Assembly: GCA_947492745.1 (NCBI GenBank) | Contig: CANLOE010000035.1 | Location: 1 to 57,110, forward strand | DNA from: an uncultured Cyclobacteriaceae bacterium | GTDB lineage: Bacteria > Bacteroidota > Bacteroidia > Cytophagales > Cyclobacteriaceae | DNA length: 57,110 nt | Direction of reading: 5' to 3' | In this document: one piece after another, positions 1 to 9,125 of the stretch | Layout of the letters: each line of letters begins with the position of its first letter | Position numbering within the stretch: position 1 is the first letter of the stretch | Program-made: the position numbers and the translations under genes | Notes under the pieces: model-generated | Databases searched by the model: none | What the model saw: the letters and a program-made list of their open reading frames with translations, nothing else | Told to the model about the DNA's origin: nothing

Positions 1-65
1 TCCAGAAGAGTTTAGTAAAATCAATTATTCAAAATGTGCTTAACTTATTGTCCAGTTTTTTATTG

Positions 66-742
66 CAATTCCAAAGGTACAAAATGAAAGCTAGTCACAA
101 CTTAATCCATCCAACTTTTATTACTTGTTTGCTGTGCTAAGGTACAAAATGAAAGCTAGTCACAACGGTCGGTCGCCGCCTGCCCCCATTACAATGGCTG
201 TGCTAAGGTACAAAATGAAAGCTAGTCACAACAATGAAAGAGGACGTGGGGAAAAGAAAGTGTGCTGTGCTAAGGTACAAAATGAAAGCTAGTCACAACC
301 ATACATAGTAACCGACGGCCGCCACGGTAGCTGTGCTAAGGTACAAAATGAAAGCTAGTCACAACTGGCAACTGCTCCCTCAAGGTTCTCTTTTTCGCTG
401 TGCTAAGGTACAAAATGAAAGCTAGTCACAACTGACAGTACCCGAGCTGCCCGGTCACGAACGCTGTGCTAAGGTACAAAATGAAAGCTAGTCACAACTG
501 GCAACTGCTCCCTCAAGGTTCTCTTTTTCGCTGTGCTAAGGTACAAAATGAAAGCTAGTCACAACTGACAGTACCCGAGCTGCCCGGTCACGAACGCTGT
601 GCTAAGGTACAAAATGAAAGCTAGTCACAACTACTTTCTTACATTTGTTCCAGTTTCCGTAGCTGTGCTAAGGTACAAAATGAAAGCTAGTCACAACGAG
701 ATAGAGATGATTATCGGTGCGATTAGGCTGTGCTAAGGCACA
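66..742 (-). CRISPR. CRISPR array, 36-bp repeats, 10 spacers
   Basis: Nine intact identical 36-bp repeats start at 131, 197, 264, 330, 397, 463, 530, 596 and 662. A tenth copy at 66-101 is degenerate in its first eight bases, and an eleventh (727-742) is cut after about 15 bp. Spacers are 29-31 bp. Read on the minus strand the repeat starts GTTGTGACTAGCTTTC and ends CTTAGCACAGC, which resembles type II-C repeats of Bacteroidota (inference from start, length and spacer size). The degenerate copy at 66-101 then has its damage at the 3' end, as expected of a trailer-end repeat, so transcription is probably leftward with the leader on the right. Spacers 5-6 (366-396, 433-462) are identical to spacers 7-8 (499-529, 566-595). 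No cas gene or tracrRNA is visible; they may lie left of the window. The 65 bases before the array are AT-rich with no other feature seen. Confidence 0.97.
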
Positions 743-820
743 AGCGGACGCTTGCGCCAGAGGTGAAATGGTGGATCAATGGAACGGAAAACATGGAGAG
801 GCACAAGCGGACGCTTGCGC
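738..820. repeat. two copies of a 20-bp palindromic sequence
   Basis: GCACAAGCGGACGCTTGCGC occurs at 738-757 and again at 801-820. Each copy is nearly self-complementary (CAAGCG-GA-CGCTTG). The first is joined directly to the broken last CRISPR repeat, so it marks the break point. Sequence between and after the copies up to the terminator at 947 shows no convincing gene. Confidence 0.75.
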
Positions 821-946
821 AAGGGAAGGATACTTTGATTGATTTTCGTTGGAATCAGCGAATTTGTATTTGACAACACTTTGCCTGTTTTCTAAGAAGT
901 TATCGAATTATCATTTCGAGAACTTCTATAGCAATCTATAGAATAG

Positions 947-990
947 TGAAAAAGTGCATGGTCCGGGTTTCGCCCAAGCCATGCACTTGA
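947..990 (-). terminator. intrinsic terminator of the BNR lipoprotein gene
   Basis: A perfect 10-bp stem (952-961 pairs with 979-988, AAGTGCATGG/CCATGCACTT) is followed on the minus strand by a run of five T. It lies 14 bp beyond the stop codon of the minus-strand gene ending at 1004. Confidence 0.85.
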
Positions 991-1003
991 AAGTCCGTTA
1001 CAC

Positions 1004-2221
1004 TTAGATTCCGGAAATATCGAATTTGTTGATTTTGCCTTCTACCCCTACAGTAAACAGTGTATTTTCATCATAGAGGTAGGCCTTACCTCCCAAGTGG
1101 AACAATTCAGTGACCTTCCACAGGTCTCCACCATTGTCGGTAGTCAGAAGTCTGGCAGGAAAGGTGTTGTCGTTCAGTATCATCCCTTTTTTCTCATCCA
1201 AGAACTGGACAGTACTGAAATACAAATTGTCCTTTCCTACATAACTTTGTTCGGTCCAGCTGGCCCCGGCATTCGTAGTCTTAAAGATGAGTCCACCTTT
1301 GCCCACTGCGTAGCCCGTATTCTCATCTGTAAAATAGAGGTCTTCTATCCAAGCTGAACTATTTCCAATAAAATCAAGTGTCCTCGTCCAGGCTTCTACA
1401 ACATCGTCCGCTGATCTTATCTCCTGAAAGCCTCCCGTACTTGTCGATGCGATAACGGCCTGAAAGTTTCCAAAGGGTACCTGACCCGCAACCAGCCCCT
1501 TCGATTCGTCAAAGAAGTGCATCGCGAATACGTCCATGCCCGGACGGTCCACGGGTTTCCATGTTTTGCCGGCATCGACAGTCTTGAGAAGAGTTCTCAA
1601 CCCCGATATAGTAAAATCACTATCTCTTCGGTCAACGGCTCCTTTGCTGTAAGCATAACCTATAATATCGTTTACGAAAAAGACCTTCCCAAAGGCTTGC
1701 GGGCAAGTAGAACAAAGCGTCGCCCCTCTGTTGACAAAAACACTGTAGCGGATAGTCTCCCATGAAACTCCTCCATCACTGGTTTTCAGTAAAGATCCCA
1801 GTCCACCAATGATATAGCCTGTGGTACTGTCGAGGTAGAATATCTCTTCGGGATAGTCATCCTCCATATGGAAGACAGTCTCCCAAGTCTCTCCTTTATC
1901 CACAGACCTCAGAACTTCTCCCTTGACATTGCTATAGGTATTTCCATTACGATTGAAGGCACCTCCAATAATCGTAGCAGTAGCCTCATCCGTAAATAGT
2001 ATATCCCTAAGGGTCAATGAGCTACCGCTTTCTATAAGCGCTCCTTTCAATGGCTCGTCTTGATTAGTCCCATTGCCACCACTGCCAGTACCTCCTCCGC
2101 TACCGGTACCATTTCCTCCGTTAGTAGCGGGTACTTGGGTTTCGTCTTCGCTACAGGCTCCCATCGTCAAAAAAATACAGAAGCTAAGCAGAAGTAAAGA
2201 TAAATTAAATTTAAGTTTCAT
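1004..2221 (-). CDS. BNR/Ycf48-like beta-propeller lipoprotein
   Basis: 405 residues. The N-terminus has a lipoprotein signal with a lipobox-like GAC around residue 23, followed by a Gly/Thr/Asn-rich linker (residues ~32-55), so the mature protein is probably lipid-anchored to an outer membrane leaflet. The rest carries repeated Asp-box motifs of the BNR type (SVDKGETW, TSDGGVSW, TVDAGKTW, TTNAGASW, TTDNGGDLW), each closing a propeller blade as in Ycf48/HCF136-like and sialidase-like propellers. No sialidase catalytic residues were identified, so enzymatic activity is not claimed. The start is an ATG placed directly before the signal peptide. A strong terminator follows the gene. The neighbour upstream is a separate small gene with its own terminator, so this looks monocistronic. 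The fold assignment is fairly sure, the function unknown. Confidence 0.85.
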   Translation of the reverse strand: MKLKFNLSLLLLSFCIFLTMGACSEDETQVPATNGGNGTGSGGGTGSGGNGTNQDEPLKGALIESGSSLTLRDILFTDEATATIIGGAFNRNGNTYSNVKGEVLRSVDKGETWETVFHMEDDYPEEIFYLDSTTGYIIGGLGSLLKTSDGGVSWETIRYSVFVNRGATLCSTCPQAFGKVFFVNDIIGYAYSKGAVDRRDSDFTISGLRTLLKTVDAGKTWKPVDRPGMDVFAMHFFDESKGLVAGQVPFGNFQAVIASTSTGGFQEIRSADDVVEAWTRTLDFIGNSSAWIEDLYFTDENTGYAVGKGGLIFKTTNAGASWTEQSYVGKDNLYFSTVQFLDEKKGMILNDNTFPARLLTTDNGGDLWKVTELFHLGGKAYLYDENTLFTVGVEGKINKFDISGI

Positions 2222-2399
2222 TTTTTTGTTTTAATTAAGGTTATTTTGTAGCTGTTGGTAACAATTTCAGTGCCGGTTATAGAAAACAGAGAATACTAGG
2301 ACAATTATCATCGGCTCATTTATAAAATCTGCGATAACAAAACGCCAAGGGCAATTTTGGATTCAACGGATATCCAATCATCTATGGATGGCCCTTAAG

Positions 2400-2441
2400 G
2401 AAAAAAACATCCCTATCTACGGAAAGTCCATGGATAGGGAT
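2400..2441 (-). terminator. intrinsic terminator of the small exported-protein gene
   Basis: A 9-bp stem (2409-2417 with 2433-2441, ATCCCTATC/GATAGGGAT) is followed on the minus strand by G and then a run of T. It lies about 60 bp after the stop codon at 2504. The 282-bp gap 2222-2503 shows nothing else. Confidence 0.8.
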
Positions 2442-2503
2442 TTGTTGTACGGGAGGAGCTAAGTGGATATGCGAGCCCTTTAGGGAATGTGATCAGAGGA
2501 AGA

Positions 2504-2932
2504 TCAGCCTATCTTTTTGCGGAGTGCATTGGCCTTGGCGATCTTTTTGTCCAAACGATGCTGGTTGAAATTTTCTTCTCCTTCCAAGACCTTGCTCTTA
2601 CCGTTCACATAATATACCAGTGCTTTTTTCGGCAGTTTGTTCATCAGGTAATAGTCGCCCATAATCTCAAGATTGGTGCCTGTTTCCTTGATTTCAAGGG
2701 AGCGTTCCAACCAGGATTTGGCCTCTTTCAGGTTGATGCCCTTGTTGATGCATTTTTCTGCGGCCAGAGCCAGGGTCTCCCAGTCATCGGAAGCCGCTTC
2801 CCTCACTTCGGTCTTGATTTTTTCCAGGCTTTTATCTCTATCGGCCGCCTGGGATAGGAAGGGGGCAAAAACGATGGCCAGTGTCAAACAGGTACTGAAA
2901 ACAATGTGGTGTATGGATGTGAATTTTTTCAT
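2504..2932 (-). CDS. small exported helical protein, TPR-like
   Basis: 142 residues starting with a clear Sec signal peptide (MKKF start, hydrophobic core LTLAIVFAPFL, cleavage probably after SQAA). The mature part is alpha-helical and charged. Segments such as EAKSWLERSLEI and a following LEIMGDYYLMNKLPKKALVYY resemble tetratricopeptide helices with the usual Ala/Tyr/Leu spacing, and the C-terminus is basic. I do not recognise a specific family. It is probably periplasmic and stands alone between its own terminator and a repeat-filled gap upstream. The real-gene call rests on the signal peptide, an ATG start and the terminator. Confidence 0.75.
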   Translation of the reverse strand: MKKFTSIHHIVFSTCLTLAIVFAPFLSQAADRDKSLEKIKTEVREAASDDWETLALAAEKCINKGINLKEAKSWLERSLEIKETGTNLEIMGDYYLMNKLPKKALVYYVNGKSKVLEGEENFNQHRLDKKIAKANALRKKIG

Positions 2933-3211
2933 GGTATAAATGTTCTAAGTTTCGAATGTAGTACGACTTACCCTTTGCCAAGGTCATGCCAAGAAATGGA
3001 AATCGCTCAAATCGCCCAAAATCGACGCTTGGGTGCGTTTTCCAAGTGTAAACATCCAAGGTACTGTCCAGTTTTTTTAAACAGAATGAACGAAAACGAA
3101 CAGTTAACCCCTACCTTCTTTTTTCCGTAGGCCATTGATTAAAAAACCATTACCAAAGATACAGCTTTAAACACAGGCCATGCTCCAGGAAATTTGCCAC
3201 GCCCCAAATAG

Positions 3212-3556
3212 TTGAACCCGGATCATGCATCGGAAAACCTACTGCGGATCTCAATAGCTGCAAACGGTCGTTGCACTACGTTTTTTGAAGTCACCATAGC
3301 GGTGCCCTGCCAGATCCAATAAATCTCCCTGATGTATTGACATTTATACCCAAACGCAATTGATATGGGGCCACAATCGGATACATGAAAATTCCGAGAA
3401 TCTTCGAGGCATGGACCCTAATGACCATTCTACTAATGACTTATCCATCAAACTTGCAAATGGTCATCCTTTTGTCTCTGGACAACATTTTCCCAAAATA
3501 CTTTCTCTTGAGTATAAACCCTCGTGACGAAGTTCCAACGCATGATCTGGGTTGAA
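3212..3556. repeat. palindromic interspersed element, family A, interrupted copy
   Basis: Ends are inverted: TTGAACCCGGATCATGC at 3212 and the reverse complement of a near-identical sequence (GCATGATCTGGGTTGAA) ending at 3556. It shares its left arm and centre (GGTCGTTGCACTACGTTTTTTG, CACCATAGCGGTGC) and the right arm CGAAGTTCCAACGCATG with the copy at 52944-53117. Here about 165 bp (roughly 3350-3516) of unrelated sequence splits the right arm. The rest of the gap 2933-3702 shows nothing coding. Confidence 0.75.
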
Positions 3557-3620
3557 TATATATATATACAGAAAAAGCTCCACGAGTAGGTTTCTCAGAA
3601 CAGGGCTACCGCAGAGTAAC

Positions 3621-3649
3621 AAAAAAAGGCCCGTCATGGACAGGCCTTT
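3621..3649 (-). terminator. intrinsic terminator of the M28 peptidase gene
   Basis: Stem AAAGGCC (3643-3649 pairing with 3625-3631), with an extra run of T on the minus strand after the stem, 54 bp beyond the stop codon at 3703. Confidence 0.85.
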
Positions 3650-3702
3650 GCTTCCAAGGAGGAAGCAGTATGCTATAGCAACAGTGGGGACCGAAAGGTG
3701 AA

Positions 3703-5223
3703 TTATTCTGATTTCTTATCCACAGTGATTCGTTCTTCCCTATTGGCCAGCTCCCATGCAGTATGGAAAACCAGGTCGGTGCGTTTTTTCAGTACATCGA
3801 AATTGATTTTTTCTATTGTATCCGTAGGCTTGTGGTAATCGGGATGGACTCCGTTAAAATAGAAAATGATGGGAACATTGTTCTTGGCAAAGTTCCAGTG
3901 GTCCGACCGATAATAGATCCTATCGGGATGCGCTTCGTCATTGTACTTGTAGTCCAGTTCCAATTGGGTATAGGTACTATTAGTGGCTTCGCTGATTTCA
4001 TGCAATTGGGTAGATAGTCGATCGCTTCCTACCAAGTACACATAATCGGGATTGCCCTCATGCTCTGGATCGATCCTTCCTATCATATCGATGTTCAGAT
4101 CGACTATCGTATTGGCCAAAGGAAAAACGGGGTTAGAAGCATAATGGGCCGAGCCCAAAAGCCCTTTTTCCTCTCCCGTAACGGTCATGAACAGCATGCT
4201 TCTTCTCGGGCCTTTACCATCGGCCTTGGCCAGTGCAAAGGCTTCGGCGATTTCCATAACGGCTGTGGTACCCGACCCATCATCATCGGCACCATTGTTG
4301 ATCTCTCCATCATGCACTCCGATATGGTCATAATGTGCCGTAAGTACGACGAGTTCGTCTTTCTTATCGGTACCTTCCAGATAGCCCAGTACGTTTTCCG
4401 TATAAACGCTATCGACCTTGATTTCAGTTTGGTAGGAAAAGACCGTTGGTTTTATTTTTTTCAATGCATTGATTTTTCCTTTCCGTTCTGCTTCCAGTGC
4501 TTTGTCCACATCCTCTTTTGCGGTTCCAAGGAGCATCGTCGCCGCATTGGGAGATACAAAAAACACTCCAATATCACTACCTTCTCCTTGTTCCGGTTTT
4601 TTGGCGGCCAGACTCCCTTTTTCGAAGGCTCCCTGCAACTGACCTACCAAGGCTTTGAATTCTTCTTCTGTACCTTTGTTGACGATGAGGGCCATTTTGG
4701 CTCCTTTTTCCACTAAGGCCGCATAAGGTGTACGCCAGTCACCTGTCGAATCAGGATAGAGCAGTACTGCCTTGTCCTTGACCTCTATTTCGTTCATGGC
4801 TGCTTCGCTGGCATTGCCTATGAGGACCAGCTCACTTTCCTGTAGCCCTTCACTGTTGTGGCTTCCATAATAGATGATCTTTGTGAAGTTTTTGAACTTC
4901 AGGCTCCTTTTTTGAATAAGTATCTCTCCGGGAACGGCACGGTACAAGGGAAATTTCTGCTGGTATACTTTCCTATTTCCGAAAGGCACAGTAGCTTCTA
5001 GCTCTAGTTTGGTAAAATGGTCTTCAATAAAGGCCGCCGCCATCTTTTGCCCGCGCTCTCCTGTTTCCCTACCTTCAAGTACATCGGAGGCCAAGATGGA
5101 AAGGTGGTCTTTTAGGTCTTCTTTGGTGATACTCTCGGCATATTTGACCGCAGACTCATCTTGTTGGGCGTTTACCGATAGGCTACATCCTATAAGTAAA
5201 AGTATATATAAGGTTCGTTTCAT
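3703..5223 (-). CDS. M28-family zinc peptidase, exported
   Basis: 506 residues. Residues 1-19 form a signal peptide ending VNA-Q, so the enzyme is secreted to the periplasm or beyond. The metal-site motifs of M28 aminopeptidases are all visible: AHYDH with His297 and Asp299, GADDDGSG with Asp313 as bridging ligand, TGEEKG with Glu351/Glu352 (catalytic base and ligand), NIDMIGR with Asp379, and a C-terminal VHPDYHKPTD with the last histidine ligand. A PA-like inserted domain probably lies between residues ~100 and 260. It should hydrolyse N-terminal residues or dipeptides using two zinc ions; substrate preference cannot be read from sequence. It has its own terminator and is divergent from gcvP, with 272 bp between the starts. 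Confidence 0.92.
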   Translation of the reverse strand: MKRTLYILLLIGCSLSVNAQQDESAVKYAESITKEDLKDHLSILASDVLEGRETGERGQKMAAAFIEDHFTKLELEATVPFGNRKVYQQKFPLYRAVPGEILIQKRSLKFKNFTKIIYYGSHNSEGLQESELVLIGNASEAAMNEIEVKDKAVLLYPDSTGDWRTPYAALVEKGAKMALIVNKGTEEEFKALVGQLQGAFEKGSLAAKKPEQGEGSDIGVFFVSPNAATMLLGTAKEDVDKALEAERKGKINALKKIKPTVFSYQTEIKVDSVYTENVLGYLEGTDKKDELVVLTAHYDHIGVHDGEINNGADDDGSGTTAVMEIAEAFALAKADGKGPRRSMLFMTVTGEEKGLLGSAHYASNPVFPLANTIVDLNIDMIGRIDPEHEGNPDYVYLVGSDRLSTQLHEISEATNSTYTQLELDYKYNDEAHPDRIYYRSDHWNFAKNNVPIIFYFNGVHPDYHKPTDTIEKINFDVLKKRTDLVFHTAWELANREERITVDKKSE

Positions 5224-5421
5224 CTGTATACTTTTTTCATAAAGCCGCGGCTTTATGGATCAGGTTAGTATTTAGTTAAGGCGTAAAAATAAACGAATTC
5301 TTCAAAGGAATGGCCTCTTGTTGTGAAATTATAATGAACAGCTATGTATTAATCATTTCAACAGACTGTTTCAGGCCACTTTTTATGTTATTCCTGAACA
5401 TTTTTTCTACTAAATATATTA

Positions 5422-5429
5422 TACCTTTG
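5422..5429 (+). promoter_or_regulatory. probable promoter -7 box upstream of gcvP
   Basis: TACCTTTG fits the Bacteroidota -7 consensus TAnnTTTG. The -33 side is T-rich but lacks a clear TTG, so the match is one-sided. It sits 67 bp before the gcvP start. A short hairpin (GCAGTA 5444-5449 with TACTGC 5458-5463) would lie in the leader; it does not look like a glycine riboswitch. Confidence 0.5.
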
Positions 5430-5495
5430 TACTCAAGAAGAGTGCAGTATTTTTAATTACTGCGATGAATTGCAATTGCTATACCTACCCATTTT

Positions 5496-8405
5496 ATGAA
5501 GATCGATCTACACCCTGATGAGAAGTTCGAGTCCAGACATAATGGACTCAGTGCCGATGAAGTTCTTTCCATGCTAAGATATATCAACTCCGAGACTATG
5601 GAGGAGCTGATAGGAGAAACTGTCCCTGCCAGCATTCGCTTGAACCGCAAAATGAACTTGCCCGAGCCAAAAAACGAGCCTGATTTTCTTCGCGACTTCA
5701 AAGAAATCGCCGGAAAAAACCGCTTGTTCAAGAGTTATATCGGTACAGGATACTACAACTGTCATGTTCCTGGGGTAATCCAGAGAAACATACTGGAGAA
5801 CCCGGGCTGGTACACGGCCTATACGCCCTATCAGGCCGAGATAGCTCAAGGTAGATTGGAAGCACTTATCAATTTTCAGACCATGGTCATCGACCTAACG
5901 GGTATGGAAATAGCCAATGCTTCCCTATTGGACGAAGGTACTGCCGCAGCAGAAGCCATGACCATGCTGGCCAGTGTCAAAAAAGGAGCCAAAAAGAAAG
6001 CCAATACTTTTTTTGTGGACCAGCGGGTCTTTCCCCAGACGCTGGACATTCTCCGAACGCGGGCCTTGCCTGTCGGTATCCATTTAGTGATAGGCGATAT
6101 TTCCAAGGTCGATCTAAGTGATGCCGATCTTTATGGCGTTTTTTTCCAGTACCCCAATAGTGATGGTGCCCTTAGCGACCCCAGTACCCTGATAGCTACA
6201 GCAAAGGAGCAGGGGGTATTCGTCGCCGTAGCGGCCGATCTGATGAGCTTGGCACTACTGACCCCTCCAGGGGAAATGGGTGCCGATGTGGTTGTCGGTA
6301 CTTCTCAGCGACTGGGAGTACCTATGGGCTATGGAGGCCCCCACGCGGCATATTTCGCCACAAAGGAGAGCTTCAAAAGAAATGTTCCCGGACGTATTAT
6401 AGGTGCTTCTATAGACAGCAAAGGAAATGCGGCCTACCGCATGGCGCTACAGACACGCGAACAGCATATCCGCAGAGAAAAGGCCACTTCCAATATCTGT
6501 ACCGCTCAGGTCCTACTCGCTGTCATGTCAGGAATGTATGCTGTGTACCACGGTCCTCAGGGTTTAAAATCAATAGCCCTACGTATCCATGGCCTAACGA
6601 AATTGCTGGATAAGGGCCTTCAAAAGTTGGGGTTTGTCCAGAACAATACACATTATTTCGACACCTTGAAAGTCGGTATAGAAGACGCTGCAAAGCTGCG
6701 CACTTTCGCCGAAGAGCAATCCATTAATTTCCGTTATTACGATGACAGTGCAGTGAGTATCGCTTTGGATGAAACGACCACTCTGGAAGATGTCAATGCT
6801 ATCCTATCCGTATTTTCCACACTGGCAGGAAAAGACCCACTGTATTATGGCAAAGATACCAACGTCGACCTAGAGCTGCCCGATGGCCTTTGCCGCAAGT
6901 CCGATTTCCTGACACATCCCGTTTTCAATGCGCATCATTCCGAACATGAGATGTTGCGGTACATTAAAAAACTGGAGAACAAAGACCTGTCACTGGTCCA
7001 TTCGATGATTGCCTTAGGTTCCTGTACCATGAAGCTAAATGCTACTACCGAGATGGTCCCTGTCACATGGCCGGAACTGGGCAACCTTCACCCTTTTGTG
7101 CCTGTAGAGCAGGCTTCGGGCTATCAACAGCTTTTTACTGAGCTAGAGGCCTGGCTGATGGAGATTACGGGCTTTGCCGCCGTATCGTTGCAACCGAACA
7201 GTGGGGCACAGGGAGAGTATGCCGGACTCATGGTCATCCGCGCCTATCATGAAAGCCGTGGTGAGAGTCATCGCAATATCACTTTGATCCCTTCGTCGGC
7301 CCATGGTACGAACCCTGCCAGTGCGGTCATGGCGGGCTCTAAGGTGGTTATCGTCAATTGTGACGACAGGGGCAATATCGACATGGAAGACCTAAAGGAA
7401 AAAGCAGCACTTCACAAAGACAATCTCGCGGCACTCATGGTGACCTACCCCTCTACGCACGGTGTGTTTGAAGAAAGCATCAAGGAAATCTGCGACACCA
7501 TCCATCACTACGGAGGACAGGTCTATATGGACGGTGCCAATATGAACGCGCAGGTAGGACTGACCAGTCCCGCCAATATCGGTGCGGATGTCTGTCACCT
7601 GAACCTGCACAAAACGTTTTGTATCCCCCACGGCGGCGGTGGACCGGGCATGGGGCCCATCGGCGTGGCGGAGCAGTTGAAGCCTTTCCTGCCCGGCAAT
7701 GTCATGATCGATACGGGCGGAGAACAGGCCATTACTTCAATCTCGGCAGCGCCATGGGGAAGTGCCAGCATACTGGCCATCTCTTATGCCTATATCGCAC
7801 TGATGGGTGCCGAGGGCCTGACCCGAGCTACGGAAGTGGCCATATTGAATGCCAACTATATCAAATCAAGGATTGAAGGGCATTACCCCGTTCTATATAC
7901 AGGTAAGCATGGTCGATGTGCGCATGAGATGATCATCGATTGTAGGGGCTTCAAAAGTGCCGGTATAGAGGTAGAGGATATCGCCAAACGATTAATGGAC
8001 TATGGATTTCATGCTCCTACCGTATCCTTTCCTGTAGCGGGAACCATGATGATAGAACCCACCGAAAGTGAAAGCCAGCAGGAACTGGACCGTTTTTGTG
8101 ATGCCCTCATCGCTATTCGAAAGGAAATCGAGGAAATCGAAACTGAAACAGCAGATGATAAGAACAATGTATTGAAAAATGCTCCGCATACGGCAGCGGT
8201 GATGATGAGCGATGCCTGGGAATACCCTTATTCGCGGCAGAAAGCAGCTTTTCCTTTGCCTTTTGTACAGGAAAATAAGTTCTGGCCATCGGTAAGCCGT
8301 ATCGATAGTGCTTATGGAGACAGAAACCTGATGTGCAGTTGCTTACCACTGGAAGTCTATAACGAAGAGGTAAGTGCTACGGAGGGAGAGACCGTAGGAG
8401 TGTGA
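5496..8405 (+). CDS. gcvP: glycine dehydrogenase (aminomethyl-transferring), P-protein
   Basis: 969 residues, the usual length for the single-chain P-protein of the glycine cleavage system. It decarboxylates glycine with pyridoxal phosphate and passes the aminomethyl group to the lipoyl arm of GcvH. The N-terminal half has the family signature region [18 protein letters not shown] near residue 80 and [17 protein letters not shown]. The C-terminal half has the PLP-lysine motif [18 protein letters not shown], with the lysine at residue 706, plus [10 protein letters not shown]. Both halves align with the known internal duplication of P-proteins. The ATG at 5496 gives the expected start [15 protein letters not shown]. 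No gcvT or gcvH is next to it, which is common in Bacteroidota. It is the only housekeeping gene on the plus strand in this part and no clear terminator was found after it. Confidence 0.98.
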   Translation: MKIDLHPDEKFESRHNGLSADEVLSMLRYINSETMEELIGETVPASIRLNRKMNLPEPKNEPDFLRDFKEIAGKNRLFKSYIGTGYYNCHVPGVIQRNILENPGWYTAYTPYQAEIAQGRLEALINFQTMVIDLTGMEIANASLLDEGTAAAEAMTMLASVKKGAKKKANTFFVDQRVFPQTLDILRTRALPVGIHLVIGDISKVDLSDADLYGVFFQYPNSDGALSDPSTLIATAKEQGVFVAVAADLMSLALLTPPGEMGADVVVGTSQRLGVPMGYGGPHAAYFATKESFKRNVPGRIIGASIDSKGNAAYRMALQTREQHIRREKATSNICTAQVLLAVMSGMYAVYHGPQGLKSIALRIHGLTKLLDKGLQKLGFVQNNTHYFDTLKVGIEDAAKLRTFAEEQSINFRYYDDSAVSIALDETTTLEDVNAILSVFSTLAGKDPLYYGKDTNVDLELPDGLCRKSDFLTHPVFNAHHSEHEMLRYIKKLENKDLSLVHSMIALGSCTMKLNATTEMVPVTWPELGNLHPFVPVEQASGYQQLFTELEAWLMEITGFAAVSLQPNSGAQGEYAGLMVIRAYHESRGESHRNITLIPSSAHGTNPASAVMAGSKVVIVNCDDRGNIDMEDLKEKAALHKDNLAALMVTYPSTHGVFEESIKEICDTIHHYGGQVYMDGANMNAQVGLTSPANIGADVCHLNLHKTFCIPHGGGGPGMGPIGVAEQLKPFLPGNVMIDTGGEQAITSISAAPWGSASILAISYAYIALMGAEGLTRATEVAILNANYIKSRIEGHYPVLYTGKHGRCAHEMIIDCRGFKSAGIEVEDIAKRLMDYGFHAPTVSFPVAGTMMIEPTESESQQELDRFCDALIAIRKEIEEIETETADDKNNVLKNAPHTAAVMMSDAWEYPYSRQKAAFPLPFVQENKFWPSVSRIDSAYGDRNLMCSCLPLEVYNEEVSATEGETVGV

Positions 8406-8821
8406 GCTAGCTGTTACAGCTTAGTAATCGGTCTTGATCCGTACTTCTATCAGCGGCAATCCATTTGAATTATAGGTTCAAAAACAGTCTTATACTTAAG
8501 AAAAATGAAGTGGGAAATTGGGGACTCAATAAAAATAGAATAAATCCTGTATTGGGATAGAGATTATTAGGGTCGTTCAGGGGAAATAGTGCTTTCGCAA
8601 TAACCTTCAGTCTATCCCAAGACAATTGTGCTTGGGTACGATTTGACAAACATGTAATTTCACTGATATGGAGGAGTTTATTCCGTGTTGGATGGACTGA
8701 TGGATAACTCGGGGGCTTAACCTTGATTTCCCATTTTCATAATGCACTGATGTATAGCCATTTAAGTCCTAATGACGAAGTTCCAACGAACATTATGGGT
8801 TTAAAATACAGTGAACCCGGG
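8406..8821. other. intergenic gap with partial repeat arm
   Basis: This 416-bp gap between convergent genes holds no credible gene. At 8744-8793 it carries the right arm of a palindromic element (GCACTGATGTATAGCC ... CGAAGTTCCAACG) that matches the arm at 32201-32260. No left arm is recognisable, so the element is truncated. Confidence 0.6.
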
Positions 8822-9124
8822 TCAAAGCAGGGCCTTCCAAGCTTGAAATCCCCTGACGAAAATAGTGTTCATCTCTTTTCGGCATCCACTCAGCTCTACA
8901 TAACTTTGGCCTTTTTCTGGAAAGGTGTGCAAAGCCAGGTGGCTTTCGGCCAATAACCAGATACAGGTATAGCCTTGTGGTTGAAAGTGATGTTCTGTAA
9001 AATTGACTACCGTATATCCTGATAGGTCCAGTAAATTCTTGAGTTTTGGCACCAAGGTTGCCGGAGCTGTTTCCTCTATCCAGTCTCTGAAGTTGTATAT
9101 AGTGATGTCTTCCTGCGGCTTCAT
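8822..9124 (-). CDS. speD: S-adenosylmethionine decarboxylase, short form
   Basis: 100 residues, shorter than the usual 115-130 of bacterial class 1b enzymes. The processing and catalytic residues are all present in ESHLALHTFPEKGQSYVELSGC: Ser61 (becomes the pyruvoyl group after self-cleavage at Glu60-Ser61), His66 and Cys81, with the same spacing as Ser63/His68/Cys83 of the Thermotoga enzyme. The product, decarboxylated SAM, is the aminopropyl donor for the enzyme encoded just upstream. The start codon lies one base after the stop of that gene, so the two are almost certainly co-transcribed and translationally coupled. The short length mainly affects the C-terminus, so activity is likely but not certain. 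Confidence 0.88.
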   Translation of the reverse strand: MKPQEDITIYNFRDWIEETAPATLVPKLKNLLDLSGYTVVNFTEHHFQPQGYTCIWLLAESHLALHTFPEKGQSYVELSGCRKEMNTIFVRGFQAWKALL

Positions 9125-9125
9125 A

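Noticed and set aside
1-1003. cas genes or a tracrRNA near the CRISPR array
   Set aside because: No frame with Cas9, Cas1 or Cas2 motifs and no anti-repeat sequence was found within the window.
4060-4716. Plus-strand open frame of 218 codons inside the M28 peptidase gene
   Set aside because: It is antisense to a gene with complete family motifs and has no signal or domain of its own.
5430-5495. Possible glycine riboswitch upstream of gcvP
   Set aside because: Only a single 6-bp hairpin is present and no tandem aptamer-like conserved sequence could be found.
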